This document shows, in pieces, positions 17,539-26,938 of a stretch of 32,538 nt of DNA. The translations under genes were made by a program, and so were the position numbers. The DNA is from Deltaproteobacteria bacterium (GTDB taxonomy: Bacteria; Desulfobacterota; Desulfobacteria; Desulfobacterales; UBA11574), in NCBI GenBank assembly GCA_019310125.1, contig JAFDEW010000016.1, positions 1-32,538 on the forward strand, in the 5' to 3' direction. Numbering within the stretch: the stretch's first letter is position 1; every line of letters begins with the position of its first letter. A model generated the notes under the pieces. The model saw only the letters and a list, made by a program, of their open reading frames with translations, ran no database searches and was not told where the DNA came from.

Positions 17539-18699
17539 ATGATATCCAATCGAACCAAAGAAATGACCCCTTTCATCGTAATGGACGTTCTGGAGAGGGC
17601 CAACGAAATGGAACGTCAGGGGATTCATGTGATCCACCTGGAAGTGGGCGAACCTGATTTTGATACCCCTCAATGCATTAAGGATGCTGCCTGCAAGGCA
17701 CTGGACAACGGCCATACCCATTATACGCACAGCCTGGGTATGATAGAGCTCAGAGAAGCCATCAGTGAGCATTATTTAAAGACATACGGCGTGTCGGTGG
17801 ATCCCGATCAGATCGTAATATCATCAGGCACTTCTCCGGCCATGTTTGTCATGTTCTCCGCCCTTCTGGAAAAAGGAGACCAGGTCATTGTCTCGGATCC
17901 TCATTATGCCTGCTACCCTAATTTTATAAAATTCGTTCAGGGCGAGCCCGTATTCATCCCCGTGTACGAAGAAGACGGCTTTCAATACCGACCCGAAGCC
18001 ATTGAACAAAAGATCACCCGGAGGACAAAAGGAATATTTATCAACTCCCCGTCCAATCCAACCGGAAATTTACTTTCCAAAGACCGAATGAAGGCAATTG
18101 CCGCCCTGTCTTTAAAACCGGACTCACCGTATATTATCTCGGATGAAATCTATCATGGCCTGGTTTACGAGGGAAAAGAACACTCGATACTGGAATTTAC
18201 GAAAAAGGCATTTGTTTTCAACGGGTTTTCAAAACTTTATGCCATGACCGGATTGCGGCTCGGTTACATGATCGCACCCAAACACTTCATTCGCTCCATA
18301 CAAAAGCTTCAACAAAACTTTTTTATTTCGGCCAATGCCATGGTTCAAGTCGCTGGAATCGCGGCTTTTAAAGAGGCCGGAGAAGATATTTTACGCATGA
18401 AGCGAATTTATAATGAACGAAGGCAATACATGATCCGCCGCCTTAAAGATATGGGTCTCGGGATTACCGTGGAGCCCACAGGGGCTTTTTATGTGTTTGC
18501 CAATGCAAAACACATTTCCGGTGACTCGTATAAACTGGCTTTTGATATTCTTGAAAAAGCCCATGTGGGTGTGGCGCCCGGCATCGATTTCGGAAAAAAC
18601 GGCGAAGGATACCTTCGATTTTCATATGCAACCTCCATGGAAAACATCGCCCAGGGCATGGACCGGTTGGAAAATTACTTTCATAAAAGGGAGTCGTAA
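17539..18699 (+). CDS. PLP-dependent class I/II aminotransferase
   Basis: VIHLEVGEPDFDTP, SPSNPTGNLLS, IISDEIYHGLVYEG, FSKLYAMTGLRLGY. Confidence 0.93.
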   Translation: MISNRTKEMTPFIVMDVLERANEMERQGIHVIHLEVGEPDFDTPQCIKDAACKALDNGHTHYTHSLGMIELREAISEHYLKTYGVSVDPDQIVISSGTSPAMFVMFSALLEKGDQVIVSDPHYACYPNFIKFVQGEPVFIPVYEEDGFQYRPEAIEQKITRRTKGIFINSPSNPTGNLLSKDRMKAIAALSLKPDSPYIISDEIYHGLVYEGKEHSILEFTKKAFVFNGFSKLYAMTGLRLGYMIAPKHFIRSIQKLQQNFFISANAMVQVAGIAAFKEAGEDILRMKRIYNERRQYMIRRLKDMGLGITVEPTGAFYVFANAKHISGDSYKLAFDILEKAHVGVAPGIDFGKNGEGYLRFSYATSMENIAQGMDRLENYFHKRES

Positions 18700-18794
18700 T
18701 CAGGACATACTTGCAATTCACACAGCCTCTTATTATAATATCTAATCGTTATCATGGACCGACCCCGACATTGAGACATTCTAAAACTAACACT

Positions 18795-18932
18795 TGATGA
18801 ACTCGTAAAAAGTCCGACTTAGACGGTTTCGTAAAAAGTTCAAATTCAAGGCGTGCAAATTTTGTAATCATGAGGCGTACTTTTCGTACGTTGAATGATT
18901 ACGAAATGCAGCACAACGCAGAAGTTGGACTT
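18795..18932 (-). repeat. palindromic MITE/REP-like element, family A copy 2 (inverted, truncated at the engB side)
   Basis: Reverse complement matches 12531-12668 with about 4 mismatches over 138 nt by hand alignment. Confidence 0.9.
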
Positions 18933-18940
18933 ATCTACCT

Positions 18941-19525
18941 ATGATCATAAAATCGGCTGAATTTGTTAAAAGTGCTGTCAAACCGGCTCAGTATCCTGAT
19001 GCAGTTTTGCCGGAGTTCGCTTTTACCGGGCGTTCCAATGTGGGCAAATCTTCTCTGATCAATACCCTGGTAAACCGAAAACGGCTGGTAAAGACCAGCG
19101 CCACCCCCGGACGCACCCAGCTGATCAATTTTTTTCTCATAAACAAGATGTTTTCGTTTGTGGACCTTCCGGGATTCGGATATGCAAAGGTTCCGGCTTC
19201 CGTGAGGAAAAAATGGGGTCCCATGATTGAGACATACCTTTCAACCCGAAAGACGCTGAAAGGGGTGGCCCTTATCATGGATGTTCGGCGCATCCCCGGC
19301 ATACAGGACCTTAATTTTATCGAATGGTTGTATTATTACAACATTCCCGGTATCTTGATACTGACAAAAGCGGATAAGCTCTCCAAAACAAAACGGTTGA
19401 CACAGCAGGCCACCATAGCCAAAGCTTTAAGTGTGGATAAAAATGACCTGGTCCTGTTTTCAGCCAAATCCCGTCTGGGAAAAGATGTGGTATGGGATGC
19501 TATTGAAGGGTTGATCGGTTATTAA
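18941..19525 (+). CDS. engB: ribosome biogenesis GTP-binding protein YihA/YsxC
   Basis: FTGRSNVGKSSLINTLVNRKRLVKTSATPGRTQLINFFLIN...FVDLPGFGYAKVP...LTKADKLSK. Confidence 0.95.
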   Translation: MIIKSAEFVKSAVKPAQYPDAVLPEFAFTGRSNVGKSSLINTLVNRKRLVKTSATPGRTQLINFFLINKMFSFVDLPGFGYAKVPASVRKKWGPMIETYLSTRKTLKGVALIMDVRRIPGIQDLNFIEWLYYYNIPGILILTKADKLSKTKRLTQQATIAKALSVDKNDLVLFSAKSRLGKDVVWDAIEGLIGY

Positions 19526-19529
19526 CCAT

Positions 19530-19680
19530 GACGGCTTCGTAAAAAGTCCAACTTCTGCGTTGCGCTGCATTCCTCGTCACTGAGACGTACTATAAGTACG
19601 TCTCATTCCTTGGAATTTGCGCGCCTTGAATTTGGAGCTTTTTACTTTGCCGTCGGATTTTGACTTTTTACGAGACTGTC
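19530..19680 (+). repeat. palindromic MITE/REP-like element, family A copy 3 (diverged)
   Basis: GACGGCTTCGTAAAAAGTCCAACTTCTGCGTTGCGCTGCATT ... GCGCGCCTTGAATTTGGAGCTTTTTAC...; central perfect hairpin GAGACGTACT-ATA-AGTACGTCTC. Confidence 0.85.
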
Positions 19681-19766
19681 AACCATAATGTAGTAACATC
19701 TATAATCTGTTTCCAATTTACAGAAAGAATTCAGGATGTTTTGAAAATTTCATTTGAAAAATAATT

Positions 19767-20552
19767 ATGACCATACCATTACTTAAAAGGCATTTTTCTG
19801 TAATGTGCAAATTTCTTGTTTGTTGCAGTGTGCCGGCATTTCTTTTTTATGGGTGTACAACCGTAACGCCCCCCGTAACGCCCCCCGCAACACCTCCGGG
19901 GCATCCCAAACCTTATAAGATCGGAAAAAACTGGTACAAACCGCTGCCCCACGCACGAGGGTTCAGCCAGCGCGGAAAGGCGTCCTGGTACGGCAGAAAA
20001 TTTCACGGCAGAAAGACGGCCAACGGCGAAATTTACGACATGTATGCCATGACAGCTGCTCACAAAACTCTCCCCTTTGGAATTTATCTCAGCGTATGCA
20101 ATATAGAAAACAACAGGAAGATCGAAGTCAGAGTCAACGACCGGGGTCCTTTTGTCCGGGGCAGGATCCTCGACCTTTCTTACACTGCCGCAAAAAAGCT
20201 TGGAATGGTCGGTCCGGGTACGGCTGAAGTTGAAATCGTGGCTCTCGGTGCCATTGCTCAGCCAAAACAGCCCGGCAGTACCGGTCGATCCTATATTCCA
20301 GGGAACTATTATCAAGGGAATTTTACCGTTCAGATTGGTGCATTCAGCGAATTGGAAAACGCTCAAAGACTGAAACAAGAACTTGGCCGATCATACGGAA
20401 ATGCTTATATAACTATATCTTACAATGGAAAAGGTACGTTATACCGGGTGCGGGTGGGCAGATTTTCTACTTTGGAACAGGCAAATAAACATGAAGAATA
20501 TATGATTCAAAACGGGTTTAAGGGCGCCCTTGCAATTGCAGAAGACAATTAA
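19767..20552 (+). CDS. RlpA-like double-psi beta-barrel lipoprotein with SPOR domain
   Basis: FLFYGCTT lipobox; GKASWYGRKFHGRKTANGEIYDMYAMTAAHKTLPFG...VRVNDRGPFVRGRILDLSYTAAKKLG; SPOR NFTVQIGAFSELENAQRLKQEL. Confidence 0.92.
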   Translation: MTIPLLKRHFSVMCKFLVCCSVPAFLFYGCTTVTPPVTPPATPPGHPKPYKIGKNWYKPLPHARGFSQRGKASWYGRKFHGRKTANGEIYDMYAMTAAHKTLPFGIYLSVCNIENNRKIEVRVNDRGPFVRGRILDLSYTAAKKLGMVGPGTAEVEIVALGAIAQPKQPGSTGRSYIPGNYYQGNFTVQIGAFSELENAQRLKQELGRSYGNAYITISYNGKGTLYRVRVGRFSTLEQANKHEEYMIQNGFKGALAIAEDN

Positions 20553-21129
20553 AAAAGAAAATCTCCGAAAAGTTGTTTTTCTGGACCGGGACGGCGTTAT
20601 TAACCGGGATTCTCCGGATTACATCAAAAGCTGGTCTGAATTTGAGTTTCTACCTGGAAGTTTAGAGGCGATAAGACTGCTGACTTTAAATGAATTTGCC
20701 GTTATTGTTATCACAAACCAATCGGTTATCAATCGAAAGATGGTATCCGGAAAAGGGCTTGACGACCTGCACACCCTGATTAAAAAAGCCGTCACCTCCA
20801 ATGGCGGTCAAATAAAAGATATATTTTATTGTCCGCATGTACCGGAAGACCGTTGTAGTTGCCGGAAGCCAAATCCCGGACTGATTTTTAAGGCCAAAGA
20901 GAAATACCGGATTCATATTGCAACCTCGGTCATGGTTGGCGATAGTGCAAAGGATATCGAATGTGCCCGGAATGCCGGGTGCGGTCACGCTGTTCTGGTA
21001 AAAACAGGTAACGGAGAAGAAGCTGAAAAAATTCTGAAAGAAAAATCAATCTTTCCCGACTTTATCGCCCGGGACCTTTTAGAAGCGGTCGGCTGGATCC
21101 TTGCCCACAATAATTATGACCTAAGTTGA
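20530..21129 (+). CDS. HAD-family D,D-heptose 1,7-bisphosphate phosphatase-like (GmhB-like)
   Basis: VVFLDRDGVINRDSPDYIKSW...CPHVPEDRCSCRKPNPGLIFKA...VGDSAKDIECARNAGC. TTG start overlaps rlpA-like end. Confidence 0.85.
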   Translation: MQLQKTIKKENLRKVVFLDRDGVINRDSPDYIKSWSEFEFLPGSLEAIRLLTLNEFAVIVITNQSVINRKMVSGKGLDDLHTLIKKAVTSNGGQIKDIFYCPHVPEDRCSCRKPNPGLIFKAKEKYRIHIATSVMVGDSAKDIECARNAGCGHAVLVKTGNGEEAEKILKEKSIFPDFIARDLLEAVGWILAHNNYDLS

Positions 21130-21319
21130 GCGATTTTCAAGTTTGCCGCAGATACAAGGAAGATGTTGTTTCGCTATAGTCGTCTATGCGGAACGGCATC
21201 TGACGCAGTAGATGCGGTGAAATTGGAAATCCTCAAATTATTGAAATTCAAAATGTCAGAATACCTTAAAAATATTGTTAAATTAATCATTTCAAAAATT
21301 TGAAACGCTCAATTTAGGT
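21119..21319. repeat. palindromic intergenic element, family B copy 2
   Basis: Left end ACCTAAGTTGAGCGATTT; reverse complement of right end ACCTAAATTGAGCGTTTC; same terminal motif as 12222-12384. Confidence 0.72.
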
Positions 21320-23506
21320 ATGAATAAATCCCTTCCCACAAATACCCTTGAAGGATGTCTGGAAAGAATCACCTTTTTTAACGCTGAAAACCATTATACC
21401 ATTGCAAAATTAAAGACCAGCAAGACCCATAATATGGTCACCATCGTGGGCACAATGGCGGCGGTCAATCCGGGCCAGACCCTTAAAATTGAAGGGACCT
21501 GGGAAACCCATCCCAGATATGGCCAGCAGTTTAAAATTATATCCTATGAAGTTGTTTTGCCGGCAACCATCGATGGGATCAAAAAATATCTGGAATCCGG
21601 CATTATCAAGGGAATCGGGCCTTCCATGGCCAAGCGGATCGTCAGCTGTTTCGGAGCGGACACTTTTGAAATAATAGAACAACACCCTGAGAAACTGCTG
21701 GAGGTTAAAGCGATCGGACAGGCAAAGGCCGCATTAATATGCAATGCCTGGAAAGACCATCATGTTGCAAGAAGTTTAATGCAGTTTCTCCAGCGTATGG
21801 GTGTCCAAACCGGTTATTGTGCAAAAATACTCAAAGCATACGGCCCGGATTCCGTCAACATCATCCGCAAAGACCCGTTTCGTTTGACAACGGATATCCC
21901 CGGCATCGGATTCTATTTCGCCGATACCGTGGCCCGGAAGATGGGAATTGAAAAAGACCAGCCTCGGCGAGTGAGGGCGTGCATTATCCATGTAATGGAA
22001 CAAGTTGCAAATCAAGGAGATGTTTTTGTATATAAAGATCAACTGGTTGATCGTTGTAAAATTTTTTTTCAGATCAATCCCGATGCAACCCTGGATGAAA
22101 TCGACAGGCTCTGTGACGCCCGAGAACTGGTTGTTGAAAATGCACCGGAAGATCCGGACAACAAAATTGTTTATCTGAAAGAAATTCATCAGGCGGAAAC
22201 CGGTATTGCAGACAGACTCAAAGCCCTGTTATCTGTTCCCGTGGCGTCGCCCGGTATCGACACGGAACTTATTGCAAAAGAAGTTCAAAAAAAACTGGCC
22301 ATAACCCTGGCTTTGGAACAGCTTGCCGCCCTTGAAAAAATACTTATCCACAGAGCGGTTATCATAACCGGAGGACCAGGGACCGGAAAGACAACGCTCA
22401 TTCGATCGATTAATGCCGTGTTTTCAGCCCTCGGGAAACGGGTTCTTCTTGCGGCGCCTACCGGACGGGCAGCCCGGCGGCTGTCCGAGGTTACCCGGAG
22501 CAAGGCGAAAACCATTCATAAATTGCTGGGATTTAATTTCAAAGAGAATCTGTTCGAAAAAAACCCGGATAACCCCCTTGATACGGATGCAATGATTATT
22601 GATGAAGCTTCCATGGTGGATACCCTTTTAATGTATCACCTGATAAAGGCGCTTCCAATGACCTCTGTATTGATACTGGTCGGGGATATTTTTCAGCTGC
22701 CGTCCGTTGGCCCGGGCAACGTGCTTTCCGATATGATCACATCGAAGCTCATACCGGTTTTTTATCTGAAAAAAATATTCAGGCAGGCCCAGGAAAGCCC
22801 TATTGTCTTGAATGCTCACCGGGTTCGCCGGGGGGAATCTCCGGTTCTGAAATCTATAGGTGATTCGGACGGTGTTTCCGAGTTTTATTTTATGGAACAA
22901 CAGAATCAAAATAAGGTGGTGTCAACGATTGTTGAATTATGCACCCGAACCATCCCTGAACGTTTCGAGCTTGATCCCATGGATGAGGTCCAGGTTCTCA
23001 CCCCGATGCACAAAGGTCTGATCGGTACGACCAACCTCAACCAGGTGCTTCAAAAGGCCTTGAATCCAAACCCGGCTATGATTGAAGCCATGGGCGGTGC
23101 TTTCAAAATCGGCGACAAAATTATGCACCTGAAAAATAATTATCAAAAAGAGGTTTTCAACGGAGATATCGGAATCATAAGCTCTGTTAATAAAAAAGAA
23201 AAGCAGCTCTCGGTGGACTACTACGGCAGGATTGTACCTTACGATTTTACCGAAACAGATGAAATATCCCTGGCATATGCCATATCGGTTCACAAGTCAC
23301 AAGGATCGGAATACCCTGCCGTGATATTGCCGATAATGACCCAGCATTATGTTCTTTTGCAGCGGAACCTGTTATACACTGCAATGACAAGGGGGAAAAA
23401 TCTGGTAATTCTTGTGGGGACAAAAAAAGCCCTGAATATTGCCCTTAAAAACAACAAGCCCACAGAGCGCCGTTCCGGTCTTGCTTTTCGGCTGATGGAT
23501 AATTAA
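21320..23506 (+). CDS. recD2: SF1B DNA helicase RecD2
   Basis: LEGCLERITFFNAENHYTIAKLK N-terminus; Walker A ITGGPGTGKTTLIRSI; LAAPTGRAARRLSE; DEASMVDTLLMYHLIKALP; SVHKSQGSEYPAVILP. Confidence 0.93.
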   Translation: MNKSLPTNTLEGCLERITFFNAENHYTIAKLKTSKTHNMVTIVGTMAAVNPGQTLKIEGTWETHPRYGQQFKIISYEVVLPATIDGIKKYLESGIIKGIGPSMAKRIVSCFGADTFEIIEQHPEKLLEVKAIGQAKAALICNAWKDHHVARSLMQFLQRMGVQTGYCAKILKAYGPDSVNIIRKDPFRLTTDIPGIGFYFADTVARKMGIEKDQPRRVRACIIHVMEQVANQGDVFVYKDQLVDRCKIFFQINPDATLDEIDRLCDARELVVENAPEDPDNKIVYLKEIHQAETGIADRLKALLSVPVASPGIDTELIAKEVQKKLAITLALEQLAALEKILIHRAVIITGGPGTGKTTLIRSINAVFSALGKRVLLAAPTGRAARRLSEVTRSKAKTIHKLLGFNFKENLFEKNPDNPLDTDAMIIDEASMVDTLLMYHLIKALPMTSVLILVGDIFQLPSVGPGNVLSDMITSKLIPVFYLKKIFRQAQESPIVLNAHRVRRGESPVLKSIGDSDGVSEFYFMEQQNQNKVVSTIVELCTRTIPERFELDPMDEVQVLTPMHKGLIGTTNLNQVLQKALNPNPAMIEAMGGAFKIGDKIMHLKNNYQKEVFNGDIGIISSVNKKEKQLSVDYYGRIVPYDFTETDEISLAYAISVHKSQGSEYPAVILPIMTQHYVLLQRNLLYTAMTRGKNLVILVGTKKALNIALKNNKPTERRSGLAFRLMDN

Positions 23507-23589
23507 CCGGTTAACTTTTCAGCAATTTATGGCGACTGCACATGATAAAATGTAAAAGATCTTGACAATAGTTATTATTTCACTTAGTT

Positions 23590-23732
23590 AGTTTCCATCC
23601 AGAAATGGCCCTTTTCCGCAATCTCTGCGTCAATCTGCGGAATACCTTGTGCGGCGTACCACTTGTACGCCTCCGCGGTATTCCTTGATTTCCTTGACAT
23701 TGCGAAAAATTGCTCATTTCTGCATTGGAAAC
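23590..23732. repeat. palindromic intergenic element, family C
   Basis: AGTTTCCATCCAGAAATGGCCCTTTTCCGCAAT vs reverse complement of right end AGTTTCCAATGCAGAAATGAGCAATTTTTCGCAAT; inner GGAATACC/GGTATTCC and GGCGTAC/GTACGCC stems. Confidence 0.8.
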
Positions 23733-23845
23733 TTAATTTATGTCCAATATAGATTTATGGATAGGCACTAATTAAGCTTCAGTCTTGAAACAGGAGAATG
23801 ATTTGAAAATAATTTTTTAAAAAATAATTGTCTAAAGGAGCACTT

Positions 23846-24022
23846 ATGGCGGTACCAAAACGAAAAAAATCAAAATCAAGGCGGGATAAAAGAAGGACGC
23901 ATCAGAAAATTACGGGCCCTAACCTGACGAGCTGCCCCCAGTGCGGGGATGCCCGGCTTCCGCATCATGCTTGCCCCGGTTGCGGCACTTACAAAGGCCG
24001 CACGGTTATTGAAACCGAATAA
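23846..24022 (+). CDS. rpmF: 50S ribosomal protein L32
   Basis: MAVPKRKKSKSRRDKRRTHQKITGPNLTSCPQCGDARLPHHACPGCGTYKGRTVIE; RBS AAAGGAG. Confidence 0.96.
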   Translation: MAVPKRKKSKSRRDKRRTHQKITGPNLTSCPQCGDARLPHHACPGCGTYKGRTVIETE

Positions 24023-24043
24023 TTTTATTGCCAGGATAAAACA

Positions 24044-24523
24044 ATGCCGGAAAAGAAACCACCTGTTATCATCGGCAGCGACCATGCGGCTTATGATTTG
24101 AAGGAAAAAATCAAAGCATTCCTCATTGAAAGAGGTATTGATGTTGAAGATGTGGGCTGCCATAGTGAAGCCTCGGTTGATTATCCGGATTTTGGAATCA
24201 AAGTTGCCTCCATGGTTTCAGCGGGTAAGTTTGACCGAGGGATACTCTTGTGCGGTACCGGAATCGGTATGTCAATGGTTGCCAACAAATTTCCTCATGT
24301 CAGAGCGGCTCTGTGTACGGGTCTTTTTTCCTCTATTATGAGCAAACGTCATAACAATTCGAATATACTGGTTTTAGGCGCTCGCGTTGTGGGAGACATT
24401 CTTGCCATTGAGATAGTGAAAGCCTGGCTTGAAACACCCTTTGAAGGCGGACGGCACCAGCGTCGATTGGATAAGTTTGATCGGATAGACACCGCAATCA
24501 CGGATTCAAATTCTGATATCTAA
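24044..24523 (+). CDS. rpiB: ribose 5-phosphate isomerase B
   Basis: IIGSDHAAYDLKEKIKAFL...GILLCGTGIGMSMVANKFPHVRAALC...ARVVGDILAIEIVKAWLETPFEGGRHQRRLDK. Confidence 0.95.
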   Translation: MPEKKPPVIIGSDHAAYDLKEKIKAFLIERGIDVEDVGCHSEASVDYPDFGIKVASMVSAGKFDRGILLCGTGIGMSMVANKFPHVRAALCTGLFSSIMSKRHNNSNILVLGARVVGDILAIEIVKAWLETPFEGGRHQRRLDKFDRIDTAITDSNSDI

Positions 24524-24722
24524 CCCCGATCTCTCACGACTCTGACTCGTTCATTTGCAAGATAAAAATCCAGATAAATTTTTCATGAGAAATTCGGGCT
24601 AAAGGATTGGACATCTGTAGTCTCTTTTTGTATAAAGAAGACACGGTTCATATTCAGAGCCAACATGTGAATTTTCAGTTTAACGAAATCTGAAAGCACA
24701 ATCATTAAAAAAGGAACACTGT

Positions 24723-25985
24723 TTGGACTTAAAAGTTATTGAGAATGTAGATCATGAGATTGCCGGTGCAATCACCATGGAAATTGACAGGCAGAAAAAC
24801 ACCTTGGAGCTTATTGCATCGGAAAATATCGCCAGCCTGGCAGTTATGGCCGTTCAGGGGAGTGTTTTCACCAATAAATATGCTGAAGGTTATCCGGATA
24901 AACGTTATTATGGTGGGTGTGAATATGTTGATATTGCAGAGAAACTGGCCGTAAGTCGAGCCAAAAAATTATTCAATGCGCCCTATGCCAATGTCCAGCC
25001 TCACTCCGGATCACAGGCAAATATGGCGGTATATTTTGCACTCTTAGAGCCGGGAGACACGGTTATTGGAATGAATTTGTCCCATGGGGGACACCTTACA
25101 CACGGAAGTCCGGTTAGTTTTTCAGGAAAGCTGTACAATTTTTTCCACTACGGCGTTAACCGGGATACCGAAACCATTGACTACAACGCATTGGCGGTGC
25201 TGGCGGAAAAACATCGGCCAAAACTGATTATTGCCGGTGCAAGCGCTTACCCGCGTATCATAGATTTTGAAGCATTTGCCCAAATTGCCGAATCGGTAAA
25301 CGCTTATTTGATGGTGGATATGGCCCACATTGCCGGGCTGGTGGCGGCCGGGCTTCATCCGTCTCCCATCCCTTTTGCGGATGTCACAACTTCAACAACT
25401 CACAAAACATTAAGAGGCCCTCGCGGTGGCTTGATTCTGGCGAGAACCGACTATAGCGCCAAACTGAATAGCGCAATATTCCCCGGAATTCAGGGGGGAC
25501 CGCTGATGCATGTGATTGCCGCTAAAGCGGTTGCTTTCAAGGAAGCGTTGAGCGATTCGTTTGTGGTTTATCAGAAAAATGTGGTTAACAATGCAAAGGC
25601 TCTTGCAAACTGTCTGATGGACCATGGTATAAAACTGGTTTCGGGCGGCACCGATAACCACATGATGATTATCGATTTAAGGAATCTTAACATCACCGGA
25701 AAGGACGCCGAAGACGCACTGGGCCATGCCGGGATGACCGTCAACAAGAACTCCATACCATTTGAAACGCTCAGCCCGTCCGTAACCAGCGGTATTCGTA
25801 TCGGAACGCCTGCAGTTACCACAAGAGGCATGAAAACGCCGGAGATGCAAATAATTGCAGACCTTATTGTCGATGTGCTCCAAAATTACGACAATGACGG
25901 TCTTATTATGAATACCAAGACAAAAGTCCGCGAACTTTGCGGGGATTTTCCTCTTTATGGCAATGAATTTAAGGCAGCAGGATAA
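24723..25985 (+). CDS. glyA: serine hydroxymethyltransferase (TTG start)
   Basis: [43 protein letters not shown]...[20 protein letters not shown]. Confidence 0.97.
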   Translation: MDLKVIENVDHEIAGAITMEIDRQKNTLELIASENIASLAVMAVQGSVFTNKYAEGYPDKRYYGGCEYVDIAEKLAVSRAKKLFNAPYANVQPHSGSQANMAVYFALLEPGDTVIGMNLSHGGHLTHGSPVSFSGKLYNFFHYGVNRDTETIDYNALAVLAEKHRPKLIIAGASAYPRIIDFEAFAQIAESVNAYLMVDMAHIAGLVAAGLHPSPIPFADVTTSTTHKTLRGPRGGLILARTDYSAKLNSAIFPGIQGGPLMHVIAAKAVAFKEALSDSFVVYQKNVVNNAKALANCLMDHGIKLVSGGTDNHMMIIDLRNLNITGKDAEDALGHAGMTVNKNSIPFETLSPSVTSGIRIGTPAVTTRGMKTPEMQIIADLIVDVLQNYDNDGLIMNTKTKVRELCGDFPLYGNEFKAAG

Positions 25986-25988
25986 AAA

Positions 25989-26450
25989 GTGTCTGGAAAA
26001 AGCAATCGCCCTTCGTGGCCTACCTATTTTATGGATATTACGTTTCTTGTGGCCAAACGTTCTACATGTCTCCGGCGGGCTGTGGGTGCTTTGATTGTAA
26101 AGGACAAAAGAATTCTGTCTACCGGCTATAACGGCGCCCCGACCGGCCTTAAACACTGTCTTGAAATCGGATGCCTGCGTGAAAAATTGAACGTGCCCTC
26201 GGGTGAGAGACATGAACTGTGCCGGGGTATACATGCTGAACAGAATGCGATTATTCAGGCCGCCTATCACGGTGTTTCCATAAAGGATGCAACGCTTTTC
26301 TGTACGAACATGCCGTGTTCCATATGTGCTAAAATGATCATCAATGCCGGAATAAAACAGATTTACTATCATTCCGGGTATGCAGATGCCATGTCAAAAG
26401 AAATGCTTACGGAGGCAGGTATTGACTTAATTCAATTTGATGCCGGTTAG
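25989..26450 (+). CDS. dCMP/cytidine deaminase family protein (GTG start)
   Basis: [30 protein letters not shown]...[13 protein letters not shown]...[18 protein letters not shown]. Confidence 0.92.
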   Translation: MSGKSNRPSWPTYFMDITFLVAKRSTCLRRAVGALIVKDKRILSTGYNGAPTGLKHCLEIGCLREKLNVPSGERHELCRGIHAEQNAIIQAAYHGVSIKDATLFCTNMPCSICAKMIINAGIKQIYYHSGYADAMSKEMLTEAGIDLIQFDAG

Positions 26451-26463
26451 CGGGGAGGAATTC

Positions 26464-26928
26464 ATGAAATGTCCATTTTGTGCAGAAATTAACAACAAAG
26501 TTATCGACTCTAGATTGAGCAAGGATGGGAATGTCATTCGCAGGCGCAGAGAATGTATTGTATGCAGTAGGCGATTTACAACCTACGAGCATATTGAGGA
26601 AATCCCTGTTATGATCATCAAAAAGGATGGGCGTCGAGAAGTCTTTTCCATTGATAAATTACGTTCGGGTATCCAAAAAGCATGTCAGAAGCGAAATATA
26701 AGTGTTAATAGTATTGAAGAATTTCTTGATGAGCTGGAACGTGATCTCAGAGAATCCGGCGAAAAGGAGATACCTTCCCATAAAATCGGCGAAAAAGTCA
26801 TGGCCAAACTTTATGAAATAGACGATGTTGCATACGTGAGGTTTGCATCAGTGTATAGAGAATTCAAAGATGTAAACGATTTTGTTTCTGAACTAAAAAG
26901 CCTTTTGAACGAACATAAACCCGAATAG
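26464..26928 (+). CDS. nrdR: transcriptional repressor NrdR
   Basis: MKCPFCAEINNKVIDSRLSKDGNVIRRRRECIVCSRRFTTYEHIE plus ATP-cone domain. Confidence 0.96.
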   Translation: MKCPFCAEINNKVIDSRLSKDGNVIRRRRECIVCSRRFTTYEHIEEIPVMIIKKDGRREVFSIDKLRSGIQKACQKRNISVNSIEEFLDELERDLRESGEKEIPSHKIGEKVMAKLYEIDDVAYVRFASVYREFKDVNDFVSELKSLLNEHKPE

Positions 26929-26938
26929 ACGGGACATA

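Noticed and set aside
19779-20378. 199-aa minus-strand ORF
   Set aside because: Antisense shadow of the RlpA-SPOR gene; no recognisable domain.
25677-26372. 231-aa minus-strand ORF
   Set aside because: Antisense across glyA and the dCMP deaminase, both confidently coding on plus.
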